Shown: piece after piece, positions 20,854 to 30,874 of the stretch | Position numbering within the stretch: position 1 is the first letter of the stretch | How the letters are laid out: each line of letters begins with the position of its first letter | NCBI GenBank assembly: GCA_900100475.1 | Contig: FMTU01000005.1 | Span: forward strand, 186,001-250,000 | Reading direction: 5' to 3' | DNA length: 64,000 nucleotides | Source: Sphingobium faniae | GTDB taxonomy: Bacteria; Pseudomonadota; Alphaproteobacteria; Sphingomonadales; Sphingomonadaceae | Notes under the pieces: generated by a model | Databases searched by the model: none | The model's input: the letters and a program-made list of their open reading frames with translations, nothing else | What the model was told of the DNA's origin: nothing | Made by a program: the position numbers and the translations under genes

Positions 20854-20988
20854 CTGCCTTGTACGCGCGCGCCAAGGCCAGCGCGCCACAGCCATGAGCA
20901 GCCGACCCTTGTCCTCGAGCGGCAAGGCGGCGTCGCGGGAAACGCTCCACTCTTCCCCAGCAGCGCCAAAAGCGGCTAAAGGCGGGAC

Positions 20989-21699
20989 ATGACTGACTTC
21001 ACCGAAGAAGAACTGGCCCTCGACCCCGATTTCGCCACGCGGTTCGAGCGTGACGTCCGCCGTCCGCCCTGCCAACTCTATCTGATTTCCCCGCCTGTCA
21101 TTGACGCGGCCTTCACCGACAGCCTTGCGGCCGCACTTGATGGCGGAAAGGTCGCGGCTTTCCAGCTTCGTCTCAAGGGGATGGACGATCACGCCATCGC
21201 CCGCGCCGCCGAACCGCTGCAAAGGCTTTGCGCGGACCGCGACGTGGCCTTCATCGTCAACGACAGCATCGTGCTCGCCCAGAGCCTTGGCGCGGACGGC
21301 GTGCATCTTGGCCAGTCGGATGGCGACCCGCGTGAAGCTCGCCATATCCTTGGTCCTTCGACGCAGATCGGCATCACCTGCCATGACAGCCGCCACCTTG
21401 CCATGGAGGCGGGGGAGGCAGGGGCGGATTATGTGGCGTTCGGGGCCTTTTATCCCACGACGACCAAGGAAACGCTTCATCGGCCGGAACCTTCGATCCT
21501 GGGCTGGTGGACGACGCTGTTCGAACTGCCCTGCGTTGCCATTGGCGGCATCACGGCGGCCAATGCGGCTCCGTTGATCGCGGCGGGCGCGGATTTCCTC
21601 GCGGCGAGCGGGGCAGTGTGGAACCATGCCGAAGGGCCGCGCGCGGGCGTTGCTGCCTTTTCTTCGCTGCTGCCGGGCAAAAGCCGACGCATCTTTTGA
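20989..21699 (+). CDS. thiE: Thiamine phosphate synthase
   Basis: Couples HMP-PP and thiazole phosphate to thiamine phosphate. 236 aa TIM barrel. Conserved: [60 protein letters not shown], and [23 protein letters not shown]. The N-terminus is about 25 residues longer than the minimal form. The gene stands alone; other thi genes are not in the window. Confidence 0.92.
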   Translation: MTDFTEEELALDPDFATRFERDVRRPPCQLYLISPPVIDAAFTDSLAAALDGGKVAAFQLRLKGMDDHAIARAAEPLQRLCADRDVAFIVNDSIVLAQSLGADGVHLGQSDGDPREARHILGPSTQIGITCHDSRHLAMEAGEAGADYVAFGAFYPTTTKETLHRPEPSILGWWTTLFELPCVAIGGITAANAAPLIAAGADFLAASGAVWNHAEGPRAGVAAFSSLLPGKSRRIF

Positions 21700-21738
21700 A
21701 GGTTTGTGGCGTTTCTTCTGGAAAATCAGGAGAATGCC

Positions 21739-22815
21739 ATGCGTCCTTTTCTTCTTCCCTCCCTCATCGTCCTTTGCGCCACCGCCTGCAACAGCCAGCC
21801 CTCCGCGCCCGCCCCGCAGCAAGGGGGGCGGGAACAACCGTCAGCCGCCCCGGCCGATCCCTATGCCTTCGCGATCCAGCCCGAACCGGCGGGCCAGCCG
21901 CAGCGCGCCGATTCGATCCTTCAGGCGCAGGTCGAGCTCGACCGGGCAGGCTTTTCGCCCGGCGTTCTGGACGGGAAGGAGGGCATGTCCTTCACCGACG
22001 CGCTGCGCGGTTTCCAGCAGGCGAAGGGGCTGCCCGAAACCGGCGAATATGACGATGCGACCGCCAAGGCGCTGCTCGGCGATCATCCCCGGCCCGCAAC
22101 CTGGCTCGTCCGCATTCCCGAAGGCTTTGCCAAAGGGCCGTTCTTCGCCATTCCCAAGGATCTGCACGAGCAGGCGAAGCTGCCTGCGCTTGGCTATCGC
22201 AATCTGCTCGAAAAGCTGGCCGAACGCTTCCACACGCGGCCCGACGCCCTTGTGGCGCTGAACCCGCCCAATACAAAGATCGGCCCCGGCGCGGTGATCC
22301 GCGTGCCCGCCATCGCCAATCAGCCGGTCGCCCGGATCGAAGGCGACGAGCACGGCTGGGGCGAAACGCTGGCCAGCCTTGCCGTCCCCGCCGACCAGCC
22401 GCAGGCCGATCATATCGTCGTCGACAAATCCGAAGGGCTGCTCAAGGTCTATGATAGCGGCGACAGGCTGATCGCCCAGTTTCCCGCCACCATGGGATCG
22501 GGGCATGATCCGCTGCCCATTGGCGACTGGACGATCAAGGGCATTAGCCGCAATCCCGATTTCCACTATAATCCCGCCCTGTTCTGGGACGCGGACAAGT
22601 CGGATGGCAAGGCGTTGCTGAAACCCGGTCCCAACGGCCCGGTCGGAGTTGTGTGGATCGACCTGTCCAAGCCGCATTACGGCATCCACGGTACGCCCGA
22701 GCCGCAGAATATCGGCCGCACGGAAAGCCATGGCTGCATCCGCCTCACCAATTGGGATGCAGCCCGCCTCGCGCAGATGGTGAAGGCGGGCGTGAAGGCG
22801 CATTTCCAGCCATGA
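21739..22815 (+). CDS. L,D-transpeptidase lipoprotein (peptidoglycan-binding, YkuD)
   Basis: 358 aa from ATG with TCAGGAG upstream; the ATG opens a lipoprotein signal ending LCATAC (lipidation Cys about residue 17), so the in-frame upstream start is rejected. Order: Pro/Gln-rich linker, PG_binding_1 domain (about 57-115, LQAQVELDRAGFSPGVLDG), a LysM-like segment (KLAERFHTRPDALVALNPP), and a YkuD catalytic domain ending HGTPEPQNIG and SHGCIRLTNWD, with the active-site Cys. Crosslinks peptidoglycan 3-3 or attaches proteins in the periplasm. Overlaps the next gene by four bases. Confidence 0.92.
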   Translation: MRPFLLPSLIVLCATACNSQPSAPAPQQGGREQPSAAPADPYAFAIQPEPAGQPQRADSILQAQVELDRAGFSPGVLDGKEGMSFTDALRGFQQAKGLPETGEYDDATAKALLGDHPRPATWLVRIPEGFAKGPFFAIPKDLHEQAKLPALGYRNLLEKLAERFHTRPDALVALNPPNTKIGPGAVIRVPAIANQPVARIEGDEHGWGETLASLAVPADQPQADHIVVDKSEGLLKVYDSGDRLIAQFPATMGSGHDPLPIGDWTIKGISRNPDFHYNPALFWDADKSDGKALLKPGPNGPVGVVWIDLSKPHYGIHGTPEPQNIGRTESHGCIRLTNWDAARLAQMVKAGVKAHFQP

Positions 22816-23387
22816 GGATCGGCGCGCGGGGCTGGGCCGGGATGGGGCTTGCCGTCCTGCTCTGCGCGCTGTTTCTTTCCTTTTGCGTACGGATCGTGCC
22901 CGCCGATGCGCCGGTTCCGCCGGTCGCTGTTCCCCCCGCCGCGCCAGCGGAGGGCGCGCTGCTGATCCCCGTGGAAGGCGTCCCTCCTGCGGCGCTGACC
23001 GACAGCTTCACGCAGGCCCGCGCGAGCGGCGCGCGTCCCCATGACGCCCTCGACATCATGGCGGCGCGGGGCAGGGCGGTTCTTGCCGCCGCCGATGGCC
23101 ACATTGAAAAGCTGTTCTGGAGCGAGGACGGCGGGCGGACCATATATGAACGCTCGCCAGACGGAAGGCGCATCTATTATTACGCCCATCTGGACAGCTA
23201 TGCGCCCGGCCTGCGCGAAGGACTGGCGGTGCGGCGCGGTGATCGCATCGCCACCGTGGGCAGCACCGGCAATGCCGATCCTGCCGCGCCGCACCTCCAT
23301 TTCGCCGTGCATGCCGCAGAGCCGGACGAACCGTGGTACGGCGGACGGCCCGTCAACCCCTATCCGCTGCTCGCCGGATCGCGATGA
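22812..23387 (+). CDS. M23 family metallopeptidase (LytM-type)
   Basis: 191 aa with a single N-terminal signal/anchor helix ([16 protein letters not shown]) and a compact M23 domain. Zinc-site motifs [12 protein letters not shown] (HxxxD) and PHLHFAV (HxH) are both present, with [12 protein letters not shown] and [13 protein letters not shown] between. Probably an active peptidoglycan endopeptidase. The four-base overlap with the L,D-transpeptidase gene suggests a paired role in wall remodelling. Confidence 0.9.
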   Translation: MRIGARGWAGMGLAVLLCALFLSFCVRIVPADAPVPPVAVPPAAPAEGALLIPVEGVPPAALTDSFTQARASGARPHDALDIMAARGRAVLAAADGHIEKLFWSEDGGRTIYERSPDGRRIYYYAHLDSYAPGLREGLAVRRGDRIATVGSTGNADPAAPHLHFAVHAAEPDEPWYGGRPVNPYPLLAGSR

Positions 23388-23496
23388 CGCCTCTCATGGC
23401 CCCTCTTGCCCTCCGGCGCGCCTGGATGTAAAGGCGCGACCAGCCTCTCAAAGGCCGGCTCTTTTCCATCCACAGACATATAGGCAGGCTTTTCCC

Positions 23497-24060
23497 ATGA
23501 AGATCAGCGGCGTCGAGATTCGTCCCGGCAACAATATCGAATATGACGGAAGCCTGTGGCGCGCCGTCAAGATCCAGCACACCCAGCCCGGCAAGGGCGG
23601 GGCCTATATGCAGGTGGAACTCAAGAACCTGATCGACGGGCGCAAGAACAACGTCCGTTTCCGCTCCGCCGAAACGGTTGAGCGCATCCGGCTCGACACC
23701 AAGGATTTCCAGTATCTCTATGCCGAAGGCGACATGCTCGTCTTCATGGACACAGAAACCTATGAGCAGATCAATCTGCCGCAGGATCTGGTGGGCGACG
23801 CGTCGGCCTTCCTTCAGGACGGCATGATGGTCATGCTCGAAATGTATGACGAACGCCCGATTTCCGTGCAACTCCCCGAAACCGTCGAAGCGACCGTGGT
23901 GGAAGCCGACGCCGTGGTGAAGGGGCAGACCGCCTCGGCCAGCTACAAGCCCGCGATCCTCGACAATGGCGTGCGCGTCATGGTGCCGCCGCATATCGTC
24001 ACCGGAACGCGCATCATCGTCGATGTCTATGAGCGCGAATATGTGAAGCGCGCGGACTGA
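23497..24060 (+). CDS. efp: Elongation factor P
   Basis: 187 aa, three OB-like domains. Binds between P and E sites and relieves stalling at polyproline. The domain I loop is PGKGGAYM with Lys33 at the modified position, the enterobacterial-like lysine type; no EpmA/EpmB gene is in the window, so modification is unproven. C-terminal [13 protein letters not shown] is typical. Confidence 0.97.
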   Translation: MKISGVEIRPGNNIEYDGSLWRAVKIQHTQPGKGGAYMQVELKNLIDGRKNNVRFRSAETVERIRLDTKDFQYLYAEGDMLVFMDTETYEQINLPQDLVGDASAFLQDGMMVMLEMYDERPISVQLPETVEATVVEADAVVKGQTASASYKPAILDNGVRVMVPPHIVTGTRIIVDVYEREYVKRAD

Positions 24061-24071
24061 TCATGATATCG

Positions 24072-24106
24072 CCCCTCTCGCTTGCGGGAGGGGTTCAGGG
24101 GTGGGC
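24072..24106. repeat. Palindromic intergenic repeat (CCCCTCTCG...CGGGAGGGG)
   Basis: CCCCTCTCG-CTTG-CGGGAGGGG hairpin followed by TTCAGGGGTGGGC, the form of a dispersed intergenic palindrome familiar from sphingomonad and rhizobial genomes. It begins 12 bases after the efp stop and may also act as a terminator. A second smaller palindrome CCCTCC-GTCA-GGGGAGGG lies near 24173-24190. Confidence 0.6.
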
Positions 24107-24201
24107 GGCAAGCGAAAGCGAGCCTTCCGCCCTTTCCTTTTTCGGGGCAATCGCGGCTCCGCACCACCAATCCCTCCGTCAGGGGAGGGAGGAGAAAGAA
24201 C

Positions 24202-25017
24202 ATGGTATCGCACTCCGGTCTCCTCACCGTCATGGAACGCGCCGCTCGCAAGGCCGGACCGCGCCTGCGTCGCGACTTTGGCGAGGTCGAGCATCTTCAG
24301 GTCAGCCGCAAGGGGCCGGCGGATTTCGTTTCCGTGGCCGACAAGCGCTGCGAGCAGACGCTGGTAGAGGAATTGCAGAAGGTTCGTCCCGACTGGGGTT
24401 TCCTGCTGGAAGAAGGGGGCGAGATCCCCGGCGATCCGACCAAGCCGCGCTGGATCATCGACCCGCTGGATGGCACCACCAACTTCATCCACGGCATTCC
24501 GCACTTCGCCATCGCCATCGCGGTGGAAGAGCCTCTGTTCGGCGGCACGAAGCGAGAGGTGACGAGCGGCCTTATCTATCAGCCGATCACCGACGAAAGC
24601 TATTGGGCGGAAAAGAACCGGGGCGCATGGCGCCATGACCAGCGCCTGCGGGTGTCCGCCCGCCGCGACATGGGCGAATCCCTGATCGCGACCGGCATCC
24701 CGTTCATGGGGCATGGCGATTTCGCCCAGTGGACCCGCATTTTCGGCGCGGTGGCTCCGTCGGTCGCGGGCATCCGCCGGTTCGGCGCGGCTTCGCTCGA
24801 CCTCGCCCATGTCGCTTCCGGCCGCTATGACGGTTTTTGGGAAAGCGGTTTGCAGCCCTGGGACGTCGCCGCGGGAATATTGATGGTGCGCGAGGCGGGC
24901 GGCTTCGTCACCGACTTCCGCGGCGGCGATCAGCCTATCGAGCGGCAGGAGGTCATCGCAGGAAACGACGCCATCCACAGCAAGCTGCATAAGCTTGTCG
25001 CCGGGGCGTTGCGCTAG
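24202..25017 (+). CDS. suhB: Inositol monophosphatase family protein (SuhB-like)
   Basis: 271 aa. ATG preceded by GGAGGAGAAAG. Metal-binding motifs of the family are present: LLEEGGE (usually GEES/T), DPLDGTTNFIHGIPHFAIAIA, and WDVAAGILMVREAGG. Mg-dependent phosphatase acting on inositol phosphate or related sugar phosphates; SuhB homologues also join rRNA antitermination complexes, which cannot be judged here. Confidence 0.92.
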   Translation: MVSHSGLLTVMERAARKAGPRLRRDFGEVEHLQVSRKGPADFVSVADKRCEQTLVEELQKVRPDWGFLLEEGGEIPGDPTKPRWIIDPLDGTTNFIHGIPHFAIAIAVEEPLFGGTKREVTSGLIYQPITDESYWAEKNRGAWRHDQRLRVSARRDMGESLIATGIPFMGHGDFAQWTRIFGAVAPSVAGIRRFGAASLDLAHVASGRYDGFWESGLQPWDVAAGILMVREAGGFVTDFRGGDQPIERQEVIAGNDAIHSKLHKLVAGALR

Positions 25018-25178
25018 GACCGATCGACTTCAGTTCTGGCGGCCTGCAAATGGCGGCTTCCCGCGCTTCCGGTGCGTCGGACGCCTCTTGCGATTCATTC
25101 TCAAGGGCCTGCCCCCTTGCTTCGCATATGCAGCAGTCCTAAAGCGCGCCCGTAATCATTTTCGCCCAGGGGATTCCG
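25018..25178 (+). other. Leader/promoter region of the nuo operon
   Basis: 161 bases between suhB and nuoA with no convincing gene. It must hold the promoter of the long nuo transcript if it is separate from suhB; no clear -35/-10 pair could be picked by eye. The nuoA ribosome site (CAGGGGATT) is at its end. Confidence 0.4.
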
Positions 25179-25553
25179 TTGGTCGATCTCGCTCAATATC
25201 TGCCGATCCTGATTTTTCTGGGGATCGCCTTGCTGCTGTCCAGCGCCTTCGTCTTTCTGCCGATGCTGGTCAGCCGCCTGACGGGCACGCAAAAGCCGGA
25301 CCCGGCCAAGCTCTCTGAATATGAGTGCGGCTTTCCGGCCTTTGAAGAACCGCGCAGCCAGTTCGACGTGCGTTTCTACCTCGTCGCGATCCTGTTCATC
25401 ATCTTCGATCTGGAAGCTGCGTTTCTCTTTCCCTGGGCGGTCAGCCTCGACCAGATCGGTTGGGCCGGCTGGGCGACGATGATGGTGTTCATAGGCGAAC
25501 TGGTGCTCGGCCTGGCCTATGCATGGAAGAAGGGAGCCCTCGATTGGGAGTAG
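25179..25553 (+). CDS. nuoA: NADH-quinone oxidoreductase subunit A
   Basis: 124 aa, three membrane helices. TTG start preceded by CAGGGG. The conserved loop [44 protein letters not shown] is complete, including the Cys of the subunit A/ND3 loop. First gene of complex I, the proton-pumping NADH dehydrogenase; overlaps nuoB by ten bases. Confidence 0.97.
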   Translation: MVDLAQYLPILIFLGIALLLSSAFVFLPMLVSRLTGTQKPDPAKLSEYECGFPAFEEPRSQFDVRFYLVAILFIIFDLEAAFLFPWAVSLDQIGWAGWATMMVFIGELVLGLAYAWKKGALDWE

Positions 25554-26098
25554 AACTTGACCGTCCCATCCCCGGCACCATGCCGCCGGTGGGAACGCAG
25601 CCCGACCAGGATTTCTTCAACGCGCTGAACGCCGAAGTCAGCGACAAGGGCTTCCTTGTCACGTCGGCGGAGGATCTGTTCACCTGGGCGCGCACCGGAT
25701 CGCTCTGGTGGATGACCTTCGGCCTTGCCTGTTGCGCGGTGGAGATGATCCACGTCAACATGCCGCGCTATGACATGGAGCGGTTCGGCGCCGCCCCGCG
25801 CGCATCACCGCGCCAGTCGGACGTGATGATCGTCGCGGGCACGCTCTGCAACAAGATGGCCCCGGCGCTCCGCAAGGTTTACGACCAGATGTCGGAACCG
25901 AAATATGTGATTTCGATGGGCTCCTGCGCCAATGGCGGCGGCTATTATCATTATAGCTATTCCGTCGTGCGCGGCTGCGACCGGATCGTTCCGGTGGATA
26001 TCTACGTCCCCGGCTGCCCGCCGACCGCCGAGGCGCTGCTCTACGGCGTGATGCAGTTGCAGCGGAAAATCCGCCGCATTGGGACTTTTGAGCGCTGA
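25544..26098 (+). CDS. nuoB: NADH-quinone oxidoreductase subunit B
   Basis: 184 aa. TTG start at 25544 inside the end of nuoA, with AAGAAGGGAG about eight bases upstream. Carries cluster N2 ligands: the tandem Cys pair in [17 protein letters not shown], and [13 protein letters not shown]. Peripheral-arm subunit that hands electrons to quinone. Confidence 0.97.
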   Translation: MGVELDRPIPGTMPPVGTQPDQDFFNALNAEVSDKGFLVTSAEDLFTWARTGSLWWMTFGLACCAVEMIHVNMPRYDMERFGAAPRASPRQSDVMIVAGTLCNKMAPALRKVYDQMSEPKYVISMGSCANGGGYYHYSYSVVRGCDRIVPVDIYVPGCPPTAEALLYGVMQLQRKIRRIGTFER

Positions 26099-26099
26099 T

Positions 26100-26936
26100 A
26101 TGGGACATTCCGCTCCAAAGATCGCGACCATCCCCGGCATCGCCGAAGAGATCGCCGGGCTGCTTGGCGACATGCTGGTCGAAACCGTCGATCATGCCGA
26201 TGAACTGAGCTTCACCGTGGTCCGCGAAAAGCTGGCCGATGCGATGGAATTGCTGCGTGCTCACGCCCACTATCAGCAACTCATGGAAATAGCGGGCGTC
26301 GATTATCCCGAACGACCCGACCGTTTCGAAGTCTGCTATCACCTGCTCAGCGTCAACCGGAACCACCGCATCCGCGTCAAGGTTTCGACCGACGAGGACA
26401 CGCCCGTCCCCACAGTCACGCACATCTGGCCTGTCGCGGGCTGGCTGGAGCGCGAAGTGTTCGATATGTATGGCGTGATCTTCTCCGGCAACACCGACCT
26501 GCGCCGCATCCTGACCGACTATGGGTTCAAGGGGCATCCGCAGCGCAAGGACTTCCCGCTGACCGGCTATGTCGAGCTGCGCTATTCCGAAGAGGACAAG
26601 CGCGTCGTCTATGAGCCGGTGCGTCTGGCGCAGGATTTCCGCAGCTTCGATTTCATGAGTCCGTGGGAAGGCGCGCAATATGTGCTGCCGGGGGACGAGA
26701 AGGCTCCGCAGGCTCCGGGCGCGCCATCGCCCGCGCCTGCTCCGCCGCCGCCTCCCGCTACGCCCAAGGGCGAGCCGAAGGGCGACACGCCCAAAGCCAC
26801 CGGTGCGCCAGGCGAAAGCGGCGCGGGCGAACCCACCGACAGCAAGGCGAACGAAAAGTCGCCAGCCGCGTCGGTGAAGCCGCAAGAGCATAGTGACGAA
26901 GGCAAGGGCGCAGCCAAGCCGGAGGACAAGGCATAA
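26100..26936 (+). CDS. nuoC: NADH-quinone oxidoreductase subunit C with long C-terminal extension
   Basis: 278 aa; typical separate NuoC proteins are near 200. The core (to about residue 190) has [36 protein letters not shown] and [20 protein letters not shown]. After [10 protein letters not shown] follows a tail of about 85 residues rich in Pro, Ala, Lys, Glu and Gly, low complexity and probably disordered. ATG three bases after nuoB; a TTG at 26079 is possible. The stop overlaps the nuoD ATG by one base. Confidence 0.96.
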   Translation: MGHSAPKIATIPGIAEEIAGLLGDMLVETVDHADELSFTVVREKLADAMELLRAHAHYQQLMEIAGVDYPERPDRFEVCYHLLSVNRNHRIRVKVSTDEDTPVPTVTHIWPVAGWLEREVFDMYGVIFSGNTDLRRILTDYGFKGHPQRKDFPLTGYVELRYSEEDKRVVYEPVRLAQDFRSFDFMSPWEGAQYVLPGDEKAPQAPGAPSPAPAPPPPPATPKGEPKGDTPKATGAPGESGAGEPTDSKANEKSPAASVKPQEHSDEGKGAAKPEDKA

Positions 26937-28171
26937 TGTCCACCTATCTGGAAGAACTGAATCACATCACCGACGCGGTGGACCCGACGCTGGGCGATAC
27001 CCGGATTCAGAACTACACCATCAATTTCGGCCCGCAGCACCCTGCGGCGCACGGCGTGCTGCGCCTCGTCATGGAACTGGACGGCGAGATCGTGGAGCGG
27101 TGCGACCCGCATGTCGGCCTGCTCCATCGCGGCACCGAAAAGCTGATCGAATATAAAACCTATCTTCAGGCGCTGCCCTATTTCGACCGGCTCGATTATT
27201 GCTCGCCGCTGGCGCAGGAGCACAGCTATGTGCTGGCGATCGAGAAGCTGCTGAACCTCGAAGTGCCGTTGCGCGCGCAATATCTGCGCGTGTTCTTCGC
27301 GGAACTCACGCGCATCTGCAATCATATGCTGAACCTTGGTTCGCATGTCATGGACGTGGGCGCGATGACGCCGAACCTGTGGCTGTTCGAAATCCGCGAG
27401 GACTGCCTGAACTTCTTCGAACGGGCTTCGGGCGCGCGCATGCACTCGGCTTATTTCCGGCCGGGCGGCGTGCATCAGGATGTGCCGCTGAAGCTGCTGA
27501 CGGACATTGGCGACTGGCTCGATACGCGCCTGCCGCGCCTGTTCGAGGACGCGATCAGCCTTGTAGCCGACAATCGCATCTTCAAGCAGCGCAATGTCGA
27601 TATCGGGGTCGTCTCCAAGGAGGACGCGCTGAAATGGGGCTTCTCCGGCCCGATGATCCGTGGCTCCGGCATTCCGTGGGACATCCGCAGGTCGCAGCCT
27701 TATGACGTCTATGACCGGATCGAATTCGACGTGCCGGTGGGCACCAATTTCGACTGCTACGATCGCTTCATGGTTCGCGTCGAAGAAGTCCGCCAGTCCG
27801 CGCGCATCATGCGCCAGTGCCTCAATGACATGCCCGAAGGGCCGATCGCGAGCTTCGACCGCAAGGTCTCCCCGCCCAAACGCGGCGAGATGAAGCAGTC
27901 GATGGAAGCGCTGATCCATCACTTCAAGCTCTATACCGAAGGCTTTCACGTCCCGGCGGGCGAGGTCTATGTGGCGACCGAAAGCCCCAAGGGCGAATTT
28001 GGCGTCTATCTGGTCGCGGACGGCACCAACAAGCCCTATCGCTGCAAGATACGGCCCACCGCCTTCTCGCATTTGCAGGCGATGGATTTCATGATGAAGG
28101 GCCACATGCTGGCCGACACCACCGCTGTCCTCGGCGCCATGGACATCGTGTTTGGAGAATGTGACCGCTAA
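26936..28171 (+). CDS. nuoD: NADH-quinone oxidoreductase subunit D
   Basis: 411 aa, 49-kDa-type subunit forming the quinone pocket with NuoB. Conserved [52 protein letters not shown] and the C-terminal FGECDR. Not fused to NuoC. Confidence 0.98.
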   Translation: MSTYLEELNHITDAVDPTLGDTRIQNYTINFGPQHPAAHGVLRLVMELDGEIVERCDPHVGLLHRGTEKLIEYKTYLQALPYFDRLDYCSPLAQEHSYVLAIEKLLNLEVPLRAQYLRVFFAELTRICNHMLNLGSHVMDVGAMTPNLWLFEIREDCLNFFERASGARMHSAYFRPGGVHQDVPLKLLTDIGDWLDTRLPRLFEDAISLVADNRIFKQRNVDIGVVSKEDALKWGFSGPMIRGSGIPWDIRRSQPYDVYDRIEFDVPVGTNFDCYDRFMVRVEEVRQSARIMRQCLNDMPEGPIASFDRKVSPPKRGEMKQSMEALIHHFKLYTEGFHVPAGEVYVATESPKGEFGVYLVADGTNKPYRCKIRPTAFSHLQAMDFMMKGHMLADTTAVLGAMDIVFGECDR

Positions 28172-28854
28172 TGGCTGACGCAGTTCATATCCCGGACGAA
28201 GCCGAAACCCGCGCGCGCTGGGGCGCTTTTGCCTGGACGGCGGAAAATGCCGGGCAGGCGAAGAAGGTCATCGCCCGCTATCCCGCTGGTCGTCAGCAGT
28301 CGGCGGTGATGCCGTTGCTCGACCTTGCCCAGCGGCAGGTGGGAGCAGAGACGCAGACGCAGGGCTGGCTGCCGGTCCCGGTGATGGAATATATCGCCGA
28401 CCAGCTCGAAATGCCCTATATGCGGGTCTACGAGGTCGCGACCTTCTACACCATGTACAATCTGGCGCCCGTCGGCCGCTATCATGTGCAGGTCTGCGGC
28501 ACGACGCCCTGCATGTTGCGCGGGTCGGACGATGTGCTGGCGGCCTGCAAGAACAAGGGGCTGGTCAAAGGCGGCACGACGCCGGATGGCCTGTTCACCC
28601 TCACCGAAGTCGAATGCCTCGGTGCCTGCGCCAACGCGCCGATGGTTCAGGTCAATGACGATAATTTCGAAGACCTGACCTATGACAGCATGGGCGCGAT
28701 CCTCGACGATCTCGCCGCTGGCAAACAGCCGAAGATCGGCCCGCAGATTGATCGCCAGACCAGTTGCCCAGAAGGCGGGCCGACCAGCCTTAAGGACATG
28801 GTCTCCGAAAATCACGACTATCGCGGCCAATGGAATGAGGGAGTGCGGGCATGA
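28171..28854 (+). CDS. nuoE: NADH-quinone oxidoreductase subunit E
   Basis: 227 aa, thioredoxin-fold subunit with one 2Fe-2S cluster ligated by Cys in [11 protein letters not shown] and [10 protein letters not shown]. About 40 residues longer at the C-terminus than compact forms ([22 protein letters not shown]), common in alphaproteobacteria. Confidence 0.97.
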   Translation: MADAVHIPDEAETRARWGAFAWTAENAGQAKKVIARYPAGRQQSAVMPLLDLAQRQVGAETQTQGWLPVPVMEYIADQLEMPYMRVYEVATFYTMYNLAPVGRYHVQVCGTTPCMLRGSDDVLAACKNKGLVKGGTTPDGLFTLTEVECLGACANAPMVQVNDDNFEDLTYDSMGAILDDLAAGKQPKIGPQIDRQTSCPEGGPTSLKDMVSENHDYRGQWNEGVRA

Positions 28855-30167
28855 GCAACGTCATCGCTCCTCTCAGCGACAAGGATCGCATCTTCACCAA
28901 CGTCTATGGCTTCCAGGATTGGGGCATCGACGCGGCGATGAAGCGCGGCGACTGGGATAATACCCGGAAGCTGCTGGAAATCGGCCAGGACGAAATCATC
29001 GAACGCATGAAGGCCAGCGGATTGCGCGGCCGTGGCGGCGCGGGCTTCCCGACCGGCATGAAATGGAGCTTCATGCCCAAGGAAAGCAAGGATGGCCGTC
29101 CCAGCTTCCTCGTCATCAACGCCGACGAATCCGAACCGGGTTCGTGCAAGGATCGCGAGATCATCCGCCACGATCCGCACAAGCTGATCGAGGGCGCGCT
29201 GATCGCCGGTTTCGCGATGCGCGCGCGCGCCGCCTATATCTATATTCGCGGCGAGTTCATCTATGAGGCGAAGGTCCTCTTCGCCGCCGTCGAGCAGGCC
29301 TATGAAAAAGGCTTCCTCGGCAAGAACGCCTGTGGGTCGGGCTATGATTTCGACGTTTTCGTCCATCGCGGCGCGGGCGCCTATATCTGCGGCGAGGAAA
29401 CCGCGCAGATCGAAAGCCTGGAAGGCAAGAAGGGCCAACCGCGCCTGAAGCCGCCTTTCCCGGCGGGCGCGGGCCTCTATGGCTGCCCGACCACCGTGAA
29501 CAATGTGGAATCGATTGCGGTCGGTCCCACCATCCTGCGCCGTTCCCCGGAATGGTTCGCCAGTATCGGACGGGAAAACAACAAGGGCACCAAGCTCTTC
29601 CAGATCAGCGGCCATGTGAACAAGCCCTGCGTCGTCGAAGAATCGATGGGCATCAGCTTCAGGGAACTGATCGACCGGCATTGCGGCGGCATTCGCGGCG
29701 GTTGGGACAATCTGCTGGCGGTGATCCCCGGCGGCTCCTCGGTTCCGCTGGTGCCGGCCGCGCAGATCATGGATGCGCCGATGGACTTCGATGGCCTGAA
29801 GGCGGTCGGTTCGGGCCTTGGCACCGCCGCCGTCATTGTCATGGACAAGTCGACGGATATCGTCCGCGCCATTTCGCGCATCTCCTATTTCTACAAGCAT
29901 GAAAGCTGCGGCCAGTGCACGCCCTGCCGCGAAGGCACCGGCTGGATGTGGCGCGTGATGGAGCGGCTGCGCACGGGCGACGCCGAGATCGAGGAAATCG
30001 ACATGCTCCAGCAGGTGACGAAGCAAGTCGAAGGCCATACCATCTGCGCGCTGGGCGACGCGGCCGCCTGGCCGATCCAGGGCTTGATCCGGCATTTCCG
30101 CCCGGAAATCGAGCGCCGGATCAACGAGAGCAAGGGTAGCACCCCCGTCATGGAGGCGGCGGAGTGA
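28851..30167 (+). CDS. nuoF: NADH-quinone oxidoreductase subunit F (NADH-binding)
   Basis: 438 aa. FMN/NADH site [33 protein letters not shown] (more often GEETALIES; Gln replaces Leu), and the 4Fe-4S ligands [13 protein letters not shown]. Entry point of electrons from NADH. Its stop overlaps the GTG of the next, non-Nuo gene by four bases. Confidence 0.97.
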   Translation: MSNVIAPLSDKDRIFTNVYGFQDWGIDAAMKRGDWDNTRKLLEIGQDEIIERMKASGLRGRGGAGFPTGMKWSFMPKESKDGRPSFLVINADESEPGSCKDREIIRHDPHKLIEGALIAGFAMRARAAYIYIRGEFIYEAKVLFAAVEQAYEKGFLGKNACGSGYDFDVFVHRGAGAYICGEETAQIESLEGKKGQPRLKPPFPAGAGLYGCPTTVNNVESIAVGPTILRRSPEWFASIGRENNKGTKLFQISGHVNKPCVVEESMGISFRELIDRHCGGIRGGWDNLLAVIPGGSSVPLVPAAQIMDAPMDFDGLKAVGSGLGTAAVIVMDKSTDIVRAISRISYFYKHESCGQCTPCREGTGWMWRVMERLRTGDAEIEEIDMLQQVTKQVEGHTICALGDAAAWPIQGLIRHFRPEIERRINESKGSTPVMEAAE

Positions 30168-30874
30168 ACCTGTCCAAGAGAATATTATGGTCGTTGGCCG
30201 GCATCACGTTGGCCTCGGGACAGGTCATGGCGCAGACGGAGGCGCCGACGGGGTCGCATATCCATCGCCCCAAGCCGGTTGAGATCGTTGACAGCGTAAA
30301 ATTGACGAAGAGCGAAATTGCTCGTCGTGCGACCAATGAGTTCGGGCAGTGCGTCGTTATGACGTCTCCAAAGAAGGTCGATGTCACTGTTGCGTTGGGA
30401 TTAAAGGAACCGGCGTTGACCCGGTCATTGAAATCGCTTGCCACACCCGAATGTCTTCGGGAAGGTGCATTAAAGATGCCGCAAGAACTGATGCTCGGCT
30501 CTATTTTTCGGGCGATGTATCTGAGGGATTTTTCCAAGGCCCAGCCTCCGCTTCTTGAGCGTGGTTTTGATTTCAAGGCCTTGGTTGAAGATCCGAATTC
30601 CCCTGATGGAGTAGCTCAGATTCTTCTGCGTGATTTTGCCGACTGTGTTGTTCGTGCTGATCTGGAAGCAAGCCGGACACTTACAATGTCGACGGCTGGC
30701 TCGGCAAAAGAGAAGTCTGCGTTCGCCATGCTTATTCCGAAAATGGGACCTTGTATGCCTCAAGGACTCACGGTGAATTTCAGCAAGGACGTTCTTGCTG
30801 CCCTGATTGCAGAAGTCCTTTACCGCAATTCCCGTGACGCATTTGCAGCGGCATCAGTTGGGGAGAATCAATAA
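30164..30874 (+). CDS. Exported two-repeat cysteine protein inside the nuo operon, function unknown
   Basis: 236 aa from a GTG overlapping the nuoF stop. Signal peptide ([21 protein letters not shown]). The mature part has two related blocks: residues about 55-120 (FGQCVV...[24 protein letters not shown]) and 155-222 (FADCVV...[25 protein letters not shown]). Each carries two Cys (63/97 and 161/197), likely disulfide-bonded. Not a complex I subunit. Base composition differs: a 60-base sample is 52% GC against 67% in nuoF. It ends one base into the nuoG ATG, so it is fully integrated into the operon. I do not recognise a named family. Confidence 0.8.
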   Translation: MNLSKRILWSLAGITLASGQVMAQTEAPTGSHIHRPKPVEIVDSVKLTKSEIARRATNEFGQCVVMTSPKKVDVTVALGLKEPALTRSLKSLATPECLREGALKMPQELMLGSIFRAMYLRDFSKAQPPLLERGFDFKALVEDPNSPDGVAQILLRDFADCVVRADLEASRTLTMSTAGSAKEKSAFAMLIPKMGPCMPQGLTVNFSKDVLAALIAEVLYRNSRDAFAAASVGENQ

